Below, piece after piece: positions 38,715-47,870 of a DNA stretch of 64,000 nt. This DNA is from Pasteurella oralis. GTDB lineage: Bacteria > Pseudomonadota > Gammaproteobacteria > Enterobacterales > Pasteurellaceae. The translations under genes were made by a program, and so were the position numbers. Where the stretch lies: the NCBI RefSeq assembly GCF_002850605.1, contig NZ_NXGB01000005.1, positions 62,001 to 126,000 of the forward strand, written 5' to 3'. Each line of letters starts with the position of its first letter. Positions within the stretch are counted from its first letter, which is position 1. The notes under the pieces are model-generated. The model was not told the DNA's origin and did no database searches. It worked only from the letters and a program-made list of their open reading frames with translations.

Positions 38715-38930
38715 ATTCTTTCATAACAGTAACTAAAATAGGGGTAAAAAAGATTATTAAAGGACAAGTAAAAAAGTGATAAAAAGTGCGAGAAAGGTTT
38801 GAGTTGGACTAGTTTTTTTGCGACAATGAGAAGCAAACTTTTGATTAAATTTTTGTAATCCAAATGTGTATGTATCAAGTTGAAATTACAAAAATTTTTT
38901 ATTTTTTAACCGCACTTTTTAGGCAAAACA

Positions 38931-39473
38931 ATGAATAACGAACTCGCTTTAATTAAATCTTCTATTAAGTCTATCCCAAATCACCCAAAAGAAGGCATTA
39001 TTTTCCGTGATATCACGAGCTTATTAGAAGTGCCAGAGGCATTTCACGCCGTGATCGATTTGATTGTTGCACGTTACAAAGATAAAGGTATCAGTAAAGT
39101 GCTTGGTACAGAATCACGAGGTTTTATTTTTGGCGCGCCAATCGCATTAGCATTAAATGTGCCTTTTGTTTTAGTAAGAAAACCGGGCAAATTACCACGC
39201 GAAACTATCTCACAATCTTACCAATTAGAATATGGTCAAGATACTCTGGAAATCCATACTGATGCCATTGCACAGAATGATAATGTCTTGATTATTGACG
39301 ATTTATTAGCAACCGGTGGGACTATTGAAGCAACCGCCAAATTAGTGGTGCGTTTAGGTGGGGAAGTCAAACATGCCGCATTTGTGATTAATCTACCTGA
39401 TTTAGGCGGTGAAAAACGTTTAAATGATCTTGGTATTGAAACTTATACATTAGTGAATTTTGAAGGGCATTAA
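38931..39473 (+). CDS. apt: Adenine phosphoribosyltransferase
   Basis: A 180-residue purine salvage enzyme (adenine + PRPP to AMP). The PRPP-binding motif [18 protein letters not shown] and the N-terminal [20 protein letters not shown] with [10 protein letters not shown] are intact. It is followed 33 bases later by dnaX, the same order as in H. influenzae and E. coli. Confidence 0.97.
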   Translation: MNNELALIKSSIKSIPNHPKEGIIFRDITSLLEVPEAFHAVIDLIVARYKDKGISKVLGTESRGFIFGAPIALALNVPFVLVRKPGKLPRETISQSYQLEYGQDTLEIHTDAIAQNDNVLIIDDLLATGGTIEATAKLVVRLGGEVKHAAFVINLPDLGGEKRLNDLGIETYTLVNFEGH

Positions 39474-39506
39474 TTCAAGTTTGCTATTTTAGAAAAAGGA
39501 AAACAA

Positions 39507-41687
39507 ATGAGCTATCAAGTATTGGCAAGAAAGTGGCGACCAAAAACCTTCAACGATGTTGTAGGGCAGCGCCATATTTTGACTGCACTTTCCAATGGCT
39601 TGAAAGAGAACCGCTTACATCATGCCTATTTATTTTCGGGAACTCGTGGTGTTGGAAAAACTTCAATAGCACGTTTGTTTGCCAAAGGCTTAAATTGTGT
39701 TAATGGCGTAACGGCTGAACCTTGCGGCGTGTGTGAACATTGTAAGGCGATTGAAGAAGGGAATTTCATTGATTTAATTGAAATTGATGCAGCTTCACGT
39801 ACTAAAGTAGAAGATACGCGCGAGTTACTGGATAATGTGCAATATAAGCCAGTACAAGGGCGTTATAAAGTTTACTTGATTGATGAAGTACACATGCTAT
39901 CGCGCCATTCTTTCAATGCATTGCTTAAAACGTTAGAAGAACCGCCAGAATATGTTAAGTTTTTACTTGCCACTACTGATCCACAAAAACTACCAATCAC
40001 GATTTTATCACGTTGCATGCAGTTCCATCTAAAAGCTTTGGAGCAGCAGCAAATTGCACAACATTTAGAATTTATTCTGAAACAAGAGAATATTCCTTTT
40101 GACTTTCTGGCATTAGATAAGCTGGCTAAAGCTGCCCAGGGAAGTCTTCGTGACAGTTTAAGTTTAACGGATCAAGCGATTGCCATGAGTAATGGTAACA
40201 TTACATTATCTATCGTGAATGAAATGCTAGGTTTATTAGATGATAATCAAGCGTTAGATATGATTCATGCTTTGCAGCAAGGGAATGGTGAAGCTGTCAT
40301 GCAAGCAGTACAGGCTGTCGCAGAGAAAGGAGGGGATTGGGATGAATTATTACGTGATATGGCAGAAAATTTGCATAAGATTGCGATGCAGCAATTACTG
40401 CCTAGCCAACAAATTGATGATAGTAGCCAAATTGGTTTTTTAGCCAGCCATATTTCACCAGAAGATATACAATTCTTTTATCAAGTCATTTTAACTGGGC
40501 GTAAAGAATTAGTGCTAGCACCGAATCGCCGTATGGGTGTTGAAATGACATTGTTGCGTGCTTTAGCCTTTCACCCAAAGTTAGTGAGCGCCGATGTGAA
40601 GTCAACACATGCTTCCTCCGTAAATCCGATTGCACCAACGAATACAGCTGAAAGTTTAGCTGTAGCAACACAATCAGCTTATGTTGATATACCAGTGGTA
40701 TCACAAAATATTAAAGCGCAATATAAAGGTAACGTGAAAGCATCTACTACAACAGATGTAAGTGCTAAGCCAATCACAACGCCATCTCATCAGCATGTTG
40801 AAGTCGATTCTGTGGGATATTCTGTGGCGTTAGAAGCATTAGCACAAATTGATAAATTAGATGAACTAAGCATTAATCCACACAAAAACGAAAAAAAAAA
40901 CCTTAGTCAACCTCTTAGCGAGTTAACTTCTGTGCCTGCCACAGAAATGGCTGAAAATGAAAAAAAGCTGACTGCACTGCCAATCATTGAAATGAGAAAA
41001 GAAGTGGCAACTCAGCTGCAAAATACACAAATAACACCAGCTAAATCCTCATCTACTTTCCAACAAAAAGTCGCTGAATTAACTTCATCACATCACTTGG
41101 CGACTTCGACTCTTGATAATCTCAATGAAACTGATGAATTGGAACAAGAGGAACTGGAAGAAAATAACCTCGCTGAAACTTATCGTTGGGAGTGGCGTAA
41201 CCCAGAATTAGCGAAGACACAAGAAGGCATGAAACCCTCTGACTTGAAGCAATCGTTAGAACAGGAGATTACCCCAGCACTGCGTGCCAAAGTGATTAAA
41301 ATTGCACGCGAGCAAGATCATTGGACTGATCTTGCTGAATCGTTAAATATCAATAATTTAACTAAAGAATTAGCGCTGAATTGTATTTTGATTGAGCAAA
41401 AAGAAAATCAGATTGTGCTCGGTGTTAAAGCAGAAAAAGCCCATTTAAATACACCCGCTGCATTGCAGAATTTACAGCAAGCACTTACTCAATTTCAGCA
41501 GCAAGAGATCATTTTATCGATTGAAACCACAAACAATACACAGTTTAGTCCAACAGATTGGTATCGTCAGACTTATAAAGCATTACGTGAAAAAGCCAAA
41601 CAAGATTTACAACAAGATGATAAGTTACAGCTTTTTTTAACAGAATTTAATGCTGAATTAGATCTTACAACAGTGAAACCTGTGTAA
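39507..41687 (+). CDS. dnaX: DNA polymerase III tau (and gamma) subunit
   Basis: A 726-residue clamp-loader ATPase. It shows RKWRPKTFNDVVGQ at the N-terminus, Walker A SGTRGVGKTSIARLFAK and a zinc module (CVNGVTAEPCGVCEHC). Walker B and the DEVHMLSRHSFNALLKTLEEPP segment follow. After residue about 365 comes a long, poorly conserved linker, then the tau-specific C-terminal domain that binds the polymerase and DnaB. It is longer than E. coli tau (643), mostly in the linker. An A10 run inside the linker (40891-40900) offers a programmed slippage site for a 466-residue gamma. Confidence 0.96.
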   Translation: MSYQVLARKWRPKTFNDVVGQRHILTALSNGLKENRLHHAYLFSGTRGVGKTSIARLFAKGLNCVNGVTAEPCGVCEHCKAIEEGNFIDLIEIDAASRTKVEDTRELLDNVQYKPVQGRYKVYLIDEVHMLSRHSFNALLKTLEEPPEYVKFLLATTDPQKLPITILSRCMQFHLKALEQQQIAQHLEFILKQENIPFDFLALDKLAKAAQGSLRDSLSLTDQAIAMSNGNITLSIVNEMLGLLDDNQALDMIHALQQGNGEAVMQAVQAVAEKGGDWDELLRDMAENLHKIAMQQLLPSQQIDDSSQIGFLASHISPEDIQFFYQVILTGRKELVLAPNRRMGVEMTLLRALAFHPKLVSADVKSTHASSVNPIAPTNTAESLAVATQSAYVDIPVVSQNIKAQYKGNVKASTTTDVSAKPITTPSHQHVEVDSVGYSVALEALAQIDKLDELSINPHKNEKKNLSQPLSELTSVPATEMAENEKKLTALPIIEMRKEVATQLQNTQITPAKSSSTFQQKVAELTSSHHLATSTLDNLNETDELEQEELEENNLAETYRWEWRNPELAKTQEGMKPSDLKQSLEQEITPALRAKVIKIAREQDHWTDLAESLNINNLTKELALNCILIEQKENQIVLGVKAEKAHLNTPAALQNLQQALTQFQQQEIILSIETTNNTQFSPTDWYRQTYKALREKAKQDLQQDDKLQLFLTEFNAELDLTTVKPV
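40891..40900 (+). promoter_or_regulatory. A10 slippage tract in dnaX
   Basis: In frame the sequence reads GAA AAA AAA AAC CTT AGT. A -1 shift (or one extra A in the mRNA) reads AAA CCT TAG, stopping at once after codon 466. A +1 shift (or one missing A) reads ACC TTA GTC AAC CTC TTA GCG AGT TAA and also stops. Both shifted frames end within nine codons, giving a protein that keeps the ATPase and zinc domains but loses the tau tail. This is the layout of gamma production in E. coli and Thermus. Confidence 0.65.
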
Positions 41688-41719
41688 TAAAGTGCGGTCA
41701 GTTTTTATTGCGTTTTGTT

Positions 41720-41745
41720 GCCCTCAACTATTGAGGGCATTTTTG
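41720..41745. terminator. Terminator between dnaX and the antiporter gene
   Basis: Stem GCCCTCAA / TTGAGGGC with a three-base loop followed by ATTTTTGTT. It serves dnaX; the convergent antiporter gene stops at 41746. Confidence 0.88.
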
Positions 41746-43074
41746 TTAGTGTTTACGTTGGTTTTGTTTTTGTGGATTTAAATCAACATAACCACGTTTA
41801 TGCATGATGCTTTCTTTAGCTTTTTTAATCATTTTCTCAATGGTAGATCCTTGCACTAAAATAGAAAAAGTGACCACTGCATAAGTCATGACAAGGAGTA
41901 AATCGCGAATATCCATGCCGATATGTTCAATAAATAATATACCTTTGGGTATTGATAATGCCATTGCAAGAGAGAGACCGCCACGTAAGCCGCCCCAAGT
42001 GAGAATACGTAAAGTATAAGGATTATAGTGGCGGAATCGTTGCATGATTTGAAAAGGTATCCACACGCTGATATATCGACCAGCTAAGCAGATCGGAATG
42101 GCGAATAGCAATAAAATTAAACCTTGTGTTGTAAAATCAACTAATAATAGTGCAAGACCGATAAGCAAAAATAACAGAGAGTTCAAAAAGTGATCAATCA
42201 TTTCCCAGAAATGATCGAGGTAAAGACGGCTTTGTTTAGAGAACCCTGTATGCCTTGTCCAATTACCAATGAGAATGCCTGATACGACCATTGCCAGTGC
42301 GCCAGAGACATGTAATAGATTGGCTAACATAAAACCTGCTGTTGGAATAGTTAATGTTAGTAGAATCTCTAAGCTGCCATCATCTGTTGCTGAAATTAGT
42401 AAATGCGCAATAAAGCCAATAACAAAGCCAAATAAGATACCACCGATTGTTTCTTGTAAAAATAGTTCAGCAATCCCACCTGCAGTTGGAGTATGATCAC
42501 CAAAAGCCACTGCGAAAATCGTTGTAAAAATCACTAAGCCAACCCCATCATTGAATAACGATTCACCTTCCACTTGCATGGATAAACGCTTTGGTGCTTT
42601 TAAGTTCTTGATAATAGCCAATACTGCAATAGGGTCGGTGGGTGAAATTAAAGCACCGAATAAAATGCAATAGACTAGTTCAATTTGTAGTCCGATGACA
42701 CTGGAAATTGTATAGAGAAGGAAGCCGATAATGAAAGTGGAAGTGAGTGTTGAGAGAAGGGCGAAAGTGGTGATTTCCCATTTTTGATTTTTTAAAACTG
42801 GCAGCTTAATTCCCAAGGCACCTGCAAATAATAAAAAACCTAGTATCCCGTTGAGTAAGAAGCTTTTGAAATCTATTTGCTCCATTACGTGAGTAGCAAC
42901 CACATCAAGTTTAAACCAAGAGAGATGACCGAAGATAAGAAATAAGACAGAAACAATTATTGAAGTGGCGGTAATCGCAATCGTGTATTGGATTTTATCG
43001 TTGAGCTTGCGTGTTACAAAACCAATTAGGATGGAAATGGTGGATAAAAAACAGATATAGGTATAAATATTCAT
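41746..43074 (-). CDS. Na+/H+ antiporter, CPA1/NhaP-like
   Basis: A 442-residue cation:proton antiporter with about twelve hydrophobic segments. The ion-binding motif GALISPTDPIAVLAIIKNLKAP (with Thr-Asp) and a second block GESLFNDGVGLVIFTTIF identify the CPA1 family. LTWGGLRGGLSLAMALSIP marks the conserved Arg-Gly segment. It has a short basic C-terminal tail. Sodium or potassium specificity cannot be read. Single-gene unit. Confidence 0.9.
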   Translation of the reverse strand: MNIYTYICFLSTISILIGFVTRKLNDKIQYTIAITATSIIVSVLFLIFGHLSWFKLDVVATHVMEQIDFKSFLLNGILGFLLFAGALGIKLPVLKNQKWEITTFALLSTLTSTFIIGFLLYTISSVIGLQIELVYCILFGALISPTDPIAVLAIIKNLKAPKRLSMQVEGESLFNDGVGLVIFTTIFAVAFGDHTPTAGGIAELFLQETIGGILFGFVIGFIAHLLISATDDGSLEILLTLTIPTAGFMLANLLHVSGALAMVVSGILIGNWTRHTGFSKQSRLYLDHFWEMIDHFLNSLLFLLIGLALLLVDFTTQGLILLLFAIPICLAGRYISVWIPFQIMQRFRHYNPYTLRILTWGGLRGGLSLAMALSIPKGILFIEHIGMDIRDLLLVMTYAVVTFSILVQGSTIEKMIKKAKESIMHKRGYVDLNPQKQNQRKH

Positions 43075-43099
43075 AGGATGCTTTCCAGAGGAGTAAATA

Positions 43100-43129
43100 A
43101 AAAGGCTAATTTCATTAAGAAATTAGCCC
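43100..43129 (-). terminator. Terminator after the RidA-family gene
   Basis: Stem GGCTAATTTC / GAAATTAGCC with a five-base loop and, on the minus strand, a TTTTTATTT tail. About 70 bases beyond the RidA-family stop. Confidence 0.85.
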
Positions 43130-43198
43130 ATTAAGTATAAGACAAAGTTTGTTTAATGAGAAAGCAGAAATTTGTATATGAATAAAATATTGTACAAA

Positions 43199-43552
43199 TT
43201 AAGCGGCAGCAGTGATAACAATTTCAACTTTCCAGTCTGGTACGGCTAATTTTGCTTCTACAGTAGCACGTGTTGGCGGTGATTTAGTATCGACCCATTC
43301 ATCCCAAGCGCGATTCATCTCATCATAATCACTCATATCTGCTAGATAAATTTGAGCACTAATGATACGGCTTTTATTCGCGCCTACTTCAGCGAGCAAT
43401 TGATCAATTAAATCTAATATTTCTTTTGTTTGTTCATAGGCTGCTTCTTGTACCGTTTTTTCTGGTACTTGACCTGCTAAATAGATTACACCATTATAAA
43501 TTGCCATTTCAGATAAACGTGATGTTGAGTGAAAACGTTGGATACTCACCAT
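43199..43552 (-). CDS. RidA/YoaB-family enamine deaminase-like protein
   Basis: A 117-residue protein of the YjgF/YER057c/UK114 superfamily, similar in type to the H. influenzae protein beside the YwiC-like gene. Conserved parts are NGVIYLAGQVPEKTVQEAAYEQTKEILDLIDQLL, the strand SRIISAQIYLADMSDYDEMNRAWDEWV, and the Arg-bearing PPTRATVEAKLA. RidA enzymes hydrolyse reactive enamine intermediates; exact substrate unknown. I chose ATG 43552 (AGAGGGC upstream), not the codon at 43585. Confidence 0.88.
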   Translation of the reverse strand: MVSIQRFHSTSRLSEMAIYNGVIYLAGQVPEKTVQEAAYEQTKEILDLIDQLLAEVGANKSRIISAQIYLADMSDYDEMNRAWDEWVDTKSPPTRATVEAKLAVPDWKVEIVITAAA

Positions 43553-43653
43553 TTTTTTGCCCTCTTTTGATTGAATAACGAACAAATATAATATCTATTT
43601 TGTATCAAACTCGTTAAAATTACGCAACTTAATTTTAGTCTGGCGATTGAATA

Positions 43654-44370
43654 ATGAAGTTACTAATTTCTAATCAACATGGTGCGATTGTGATGGCATT
43701 AATGCCATTTTTATATGGCATGCTTTCATCTCAGCCAATCTGGCAACATCTTTTCCTATTTTTAGCTTGGGCAGCACTGTATCTTATGACTTATCCTTTC
43801 CTGAATCTATTTAAAGGAAGAAATATGCCGATGAATATCAAATGGAGTTGGATTTATGGTAGTGCTAGTGCCTTGTTTGCATTACCTGCACTATGGTATA
43901 ACTGGCATATTGTCTATTTTGTCATCGTGATGTTACCTCTCGTCGTGGTAAGTATTTACTATGTTAAACAAAAAGATGAACGTGCATTGTTAAATGATTT
44001 TGCCGGCATTACTATTTTCGCTATTGCAGGGATGGCAGCTTATTATTTTGCAGAACGTCGATTTGATATTCAAATTTGGTTCGTTGCACTTTATCCAAGT
44101 TTGTTCTTTATTGGTACAACGCTTTATGTCAAATCGGTTTTACGCGAACGTAAGAACCCACTTTATTTAAAAGCTTCCATTATTTTTCATTTGTTTTGTG
44201 TGTTGATGTTTTTACCTTTGCAACAATATTTGTTAGCATTAGCTTATTTACCACCATTAGTTCGTGCTATTTGGCTGCCACGCGTTAAGCTCAGTGTAAA
44301 GCAAGTTGGATTAGCTGAAATGGTGGTTTCTTTCGTCTTTTTTGTGATGTTATTAGTTGCGACACGATAA
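43654..44370 (+). CDS. YwiC-like membrane protein
   Basis: A 238-residue membrane protein with about seven hydrophobic segments, of the YwiC-like family. It opens SNQHGAIVMALMPFLYGML, the family's N-terminal HGA motif. The C-terminal half contains RERKNPLYLKASIIFHLFCVLMFLPL and the closing PPLVRAIWLPRVKLSVKQVGLAEM segment. Function unknown. It is divergent from the RidA-like gene and followed nine bases later by the Sel1 protein, a trio also seen in H. influenzae. Confidence 0.85.
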   Translation: MKLLISNQHGAIVMALMPFLYGMLSSQPIWQHLFLFLAWAALYLMTYPFLNLFKGRNMPMNIKWSWIYGSASALFALPALWYNWHIVYFVIVMLPLVVVSIYYVKQKDERALLNDFAGITIFAIAGMAAYYFAERRFDIQIWFVALYPSLFFIGTTLYVKSVLRERKNPLYLKASIIFHLFCVLMFLPLQQYLLALAYLPPLVRAIWLPRVKLSVKQVGLAEMVVSFVFFVMLLVATR

Positions 44371-44379
44371 GGTTTAGCT

Positions 44380-45084
44380 ATGAAAAAAACGCTTGTATTG
44401 AGTATACTTATGAATGCCTTTTTTGCTCAGGCACAACCGTTGACAGAGGAACGGGTAGCTTCTGCTACACCAGTGGTATCAAGTGCGGTCGAAAATGAAC
44501 AAATTTCGCAGGGGTTGAGTGATGATGAGCGTCAACAATTAATTTTGCAAGCGGCAGATAAACAAGATTGGAAAACGGCTTTTGAATTAATTTTACCTTT
44601 AGCGCAAAAGGGAGATTATCAAGCTCAAGCCAATTTAGGTATTTTATATGCCAGAGGACAAGGTGTTGCGCAAGATTTTGAAAAAGCTTATTGGTGGTTT
44701 AGTGAAGCGGCTGAAAAGGGAAGTATTAAAGCAATCAATAATCTGGCTGTCTTTTATTTACAAGGCAATAGTGTTAAGAAAGACATTCAGCATAGTATTA
44801 AGTTGTTTGAGAAAACCGCAAATTCAGGTTCACTAGATGCTATGATGGTACTTGGGCAAATTTATGAAAATGAATTAAAACAACTCGCTAATGCTTTTAA
44901 ATGGTTTAAAAAAGCAGCGGAAGCAGGTAATCATGATGCGCAATACCGTGTGGCAATGATGTATGAAAAAGGGGAAGGTACCAAGAAAAATAAGAAACAA
45001 GCCGTGTATTGGTATCAAAAATTATCTAATCAACAAGGTGAACTTGCCGCTTTAGCGCAGCAACGTTTGTCCGTATTGCAATAA
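44380..45084 (+). CDS. Sel1-repeat (TPR-like) secreted protein
   Basis: A 234-residue protein with a signal peptide (MKKTLVLSILMNAFFAQA) and four Sel1 repeats from residue about 70 to the C-terminus (GDYQAQANLGILYARGQGVAQDFEKAYWWFSEAAEKG and similar). Such solenoids bind partner proteins in the periplasm or outside. The specific partner is unknown. It is likely co-transcribed with the YwiC-like gene. An uptake word lies in its linker (44481-44489). Confidence 0.88.
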   Translation: MKKTLVLSILMNAFFAQAQPLTEERVASATPVVSSAVENEQISQGLSDDERQQLILQAADKQDWKTAFELILPLAQKGDYQAQANLGILYARGQGVAQDFEKAYWWFSEAAEKGSIKAINNLAVFYLQGNSVKKDIQHSIKLFEKTANSGSLDAMMVLGQIYENELKQLANAFKWFKKAAEAGNHDAQYRVAMMYEKGEGTKKNKKQAVYWYQKLSNQQGELAALAQQRLSVLQ

Positions 45085-45101
45085 ATTGTGAATGCAAAAG
45101 T

Positions 45102-45138
45102 AAAAATAGGCAGCTCAATAATGACCTGCCTATTTTTT
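45102..45138 (+). terminator. Terminator after the Sel1 gene
   Basis: Perfect stem AAAAATAGGCAG / CTGCCTATTTTT with a 12-base loop, 18 bases after the stop. Confidence 0.9.
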
Positions 45139-45269
45139 ATCTGAATAAAACAGTGGACATGCATTTCTAAATATAAAAGCAAAAATAAGCCTATTCTTCA
45201 ATCAGTGTTTATAGCATGCATTTTATTTTAGCCAGCATGAATGAGTTATTGTTATTTAAAATAAGCGAA

Positions 45270-46199
45270 TTATGTTTCACTATTTGGAAATAGAAACGGG
45301 TTTAATCCACTGCGTTGGAAACCTTTTTCTTCCATTTCGACATCCAAAAATAATGTTGCTAAATCATCAGCAACAGCTTCTACTTTGGGGTCGTGCTCTT
45401 GATAAAGTGCTTTCAGATAGCTATGACAATCTCCACAGCTTTCGGCTTTTACTGCCGCGACTTCGCTATCTAGTGACCAATAATCAAGTTTACCTGTTTG
45501 ATCACAGTTAGTACATTTTGCACGTACCATATTCCACTCACTTTCACATAGGGCACAATGTAAATAGCGTAAGCCTTGTTCTGCGCCAAAGTGAATTACA
45601 CTGGCAACGGGTGCAGATCCGCAAACAGGGCAGACATGTAGATTCTCGTTACTTTCTTTATGGCTAGAATGTGGGATTTGCTGGACCAATTGTAACCAGT
45701 AGAGTGAAAGTGCAGCCCAAATAAATACAGCTTTATCGCTGCTCACTCGGCTAAATTCTTGTGCGAGTAAGTGATCTGCTAATTGGTTTAGTTCTGTTGC
45801 AGACGCTTTTTCTAACCATTCAATCGTAGTCAGAATATTGTTATTGGCTTTAGGTTTTATCTCATTTAAAAGCGCTGTTAATAATGTTAACCAGACAGGA
45901 TCTCGCTGCCAACGTTTAAAATGCAGCGGCTGTGTTGCCAATAATTCGGCTGAGATATTGTTTTCACTTAAGCGAGAATCTGGGGTGATTGGATGGTTTT
46001 TTAATACGGCGAGCTGTGCTTCAGAAACTAAACTAGCAAAGGTTAAATAGTCAGCTAAGGGATGCGCTTTGGCAAACGTAGTAAAGCGCTCTGCACGGCG
46101 TTGGTAGAGATTTTTCGGATTGGCGAATAGCAATGCTGGGGCGCTAAAAGAACTGGCAGCTTGTTTGATTTCTGATTCGGGTAAAATTCTGATACTCAT
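45270..46199 (-). CDS. fdhE: Formate dehydrogenase accessory protein FdhE
   Basis: A 309-residue cytoplasmic rubredoxin-like chaperone needed for assembly of the respiratory formate dehydrogenase. The C-terminal half has four CxxC-type pairs: [25 protein letters not shown] and CGDCHSY. The start is one of two adjacent ATG codons (46199, 46202) after AAGGA. It is the last gene of the fdxG-fdxH-fdxI-fdhE cluster, as in H. influenzae. Confidence 0.94.
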   Translation of the reverse strand: MSIRILPESEIKQAASSFSAPALLFANPKNLYQRRAERFTTFAKAHPLADYLTFASLVSEAQLAVLKNHPITPDSRLSENNISAELLATQPLHFKRWQRDPVWLTLLTALLNEIKPKANNNILTTIEWLEKASATELNQLADHLLAQEFSRVSSDKAVFIWAALSLYWLQLVQQIPHSSHKESNENLHVCPVCGSAPVASVIHFGAEQGLRYLHCALCESEWNMVRAKCTNCDQTGKLDYWSLDSEVAAVKAESCGDCHSYLKALYQEHDPKVEAVADDLATLFLDVEMEEKGFQRSGLNPFLFPNSET

Positions 46200-46224
46200 C
46201 ATTTTTCCTTGTTTAAGTAACAAA

Positions 46225-46276
46225 TAAAGTGCGGTCGCTTTTTAGAAAATTTCTGAAAATTTGACCGCACTTTTAT
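46225..46276. repeat. Inverted pair of uptake words between fdxI and fdhE
   Basis: AATAAAGTGCGGTC (from 46225) and its inverse GACCGCACTTTTATT (from 46263) form a 14-base stem around a 26-base A/T-rich loop. Such inverted uptake-word pairs often act as transcription terminators in Pasteurellaceae. Here it would partly separate fdhE from the upstream subunit genes. The T tail is weak, so attenuation rather than full termination is more likely (inference). Confidence 0.75.
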
Positions 46277-46290
46277 TGAGTTAGCATAGT

Positions 46291-46968
46291 TTATTTTTGG
46301 CTATGTTTCTCTTGTTCTTCTTTTTCTAATTGAGGTAAAACTTCTTCACGATACCAACGCGGGTGGTGTTTTTTCGCCCAGCGTACTGTAACCCAGCCTT
46401 CGACCATACCACGGATAGAACCTTTCACCCAGAATGCCATATAAATATGTACCATAATACCAGTGAAAAGTAAGAATGCACTGGTAGAGTGGAATAAGAT
46501 GGCAATACGAATCACTGGAATAGAGAAATTATGTGAAAAATATTGTCTCCACATAATAATTCCTGTGACAAGTAGAGTTAACATCGCAAGAATCAAGGTC
46601 CAGAATAACATTTTCTGACCAAGATTATATTTACCGTTGTCAGAAACAGCATGCTCATTGCCTTTTAGTACTTCATGAATATTTCTTAACCAAACCCAGT
46701 CGTTTTTCTCTGGGAAATTATGTCGCCAATAAATACGACATAAGTTAAGAAATGCAATGAACATAATAATTCCTGTAAATGGGTGCACAAAGCGCGCAAG
46801 TTGTGGCGTACCAAGAATCTCAGTTAACCACGCAAAATCAGGGAAGAAAAAAGCAAGTCCTGATAACCCAGTGACAAAGAAACAGATCACAAGTAACCAA
46901 TGGCTTAGACGCGCAGGCAGTTTATGACGCACGATTTTACGATCGTTGCTGATCTTAATCTTACTCAT
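46291..46968 (-). CDS. fdxI: Formate dehydrogenase cytochrome b556 (gamma) subunit
   Basis: A 225-residue membrane subunit. It opens [45 protein letters not shown] with a haem-ligand His in the first helix. Three further helices follow, with [15 protein letters not shown] and [21 protein letters not shown], giving the four helices and ligating His residues of the family. It transfers electrons from the beta subunit to the quinone pool. I chose ATG 46968 (GGAGG five bases upstream); it overlaps the fdxH stop by eight bases. Confidence 0.94.
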   Translation of the reverse strand: MSKIKISNDRKIVRHKLPARLSHWLLVICFFVTGLSGLAFFFPDFAWLTEILGTPQLARFVHPFTGIIMFIAFLNLCRIYWRHNFPEKNDWVWLRNIHEVLKGNEHAVSDNGKYNLGQKMLFWTLILAMLTLLVTGIIMWRQYFSHNFSIPVIRIAILFHSTSAFLLFTGIMVHIYMAFWVKGSIRGMVEGWVTVRWAKKHHPRWYREEVLPQLEKEEQEKHSQK

Positions 46969-47869
46969 GTTTGCCTCCATTATGTGCTTCGTCTTCATCA
47001 TGTTCGTCAAATTCTTCTGTATTTGGACCCACTGCGATATAGTGAGCAATTTCGCTTAATACGATACCGCCCATTGCAACTGCCGCTACTGGTTTTAATA
47101 CATCTTTCCAAAGTTTGACACTCAAGTCGATAGATGGATCTTTTGGTAAGCCAGAATAAAGTTCAGGTTTATCTGCATGATGTAGTACGTACATGACATG
47201 CGTACCACCCACACCTTCTGGATCATATAAGCCTGCATTTTCATAGCCGCGCGATTTCAAGTCTGCAATACGTTTTTCTGCGTAGTGCTTCATTTCTTCT
47301 TTACTACCAAAACGAATGGCACCCGTTGGACACGTTTTGACACAAGCAGGTTCTTGACCCACAGTCACACGGTCAACACATAAAGTGCATTTGTATACGC
47401 GATTATCTTCTGGATTCATGCGTGGTACATTGAATGGACAGCCTGCGATACAGTAACCACAGCCAATACATTTGTCTGATTGGAAATCAACAATACCATT
47501 AGCATATTGGATAATTGCGCCTGGCGCAGGACAAGCTTTTAAACAGCCAGGCTCACTACAGTGCATACAACCGTCTTTACGAATTAACCATTCAAGACGA
47601 TCGTTTTCTTCCACCTCATTGAACTTCATCACAGTCCATGCTTTCGCGTTGAGATCGATTGGATTATCGTATACTCCCACGCATTTTTCTGGCTCGGCAC
47701 GTAAATCATTCCATTCAGAACAGCCTACTTGACAAGCTTTACAACCAATACAAGTCGTGACGTCAATTAATTTAGCCACTTCAATTTGATGATCACGCGC
47801 CTGTGGTGCGGGTGTAAAGTTTGATGTCGCAGAGGCTTTGATTATATTTTGAGATTGTACAACACCCAT
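46961..47869 (-). CDS. fdxH: Formate dehydrogenase iron-sulfur (beta) subunit
   Basis: A 302-residue subunit carrying four [4Fe-4S] clusters: [40 protein letters not shown] and CTLCVDRV...CVKTCP. A C-terminal transmembrane helix ([26 protein letters not shown]) anchors it on the periplasmic side. ATG 47869 gives the family start [13 protein letters not shown] and lies one base after the fdxG stop. Confidence 0.95.
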   Translation of the reverse strand: MGVVQSQNIIKASATSNFTPAPQARDHQIEVAKLIDVTTCIGCKACQVGCSEWNDLRAEPEKCVGVYDNPIDLNAKAWTVMKFNEVEENDRLEWLIRKDGCMHCSEPGCLKACPAPGAIIQYANGIVDFQSDKCIGCGYCIAGCPFNVPRMNPEDNRVYKCTLCVDRVTVGQEPACVKTCPTGAIRFGSKEEMKHYAEKRIADLKSRGYENAGLYDPEGVGGTHVMYVLHHADKPELYSGLPKDPSIDLSVKLWKDVLKPVAAVAMGGIVLSEIAHYIAVGPNTEEFDEHDEDEAHNGGKHE

Positions 47870-47870
47870 C

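Noticed and set aside
38684-38878. Minus-strand small gene after lpxM
   Set aside because: It overlaps the lpxM terminator and shows only AT-rich low-complexity residues.
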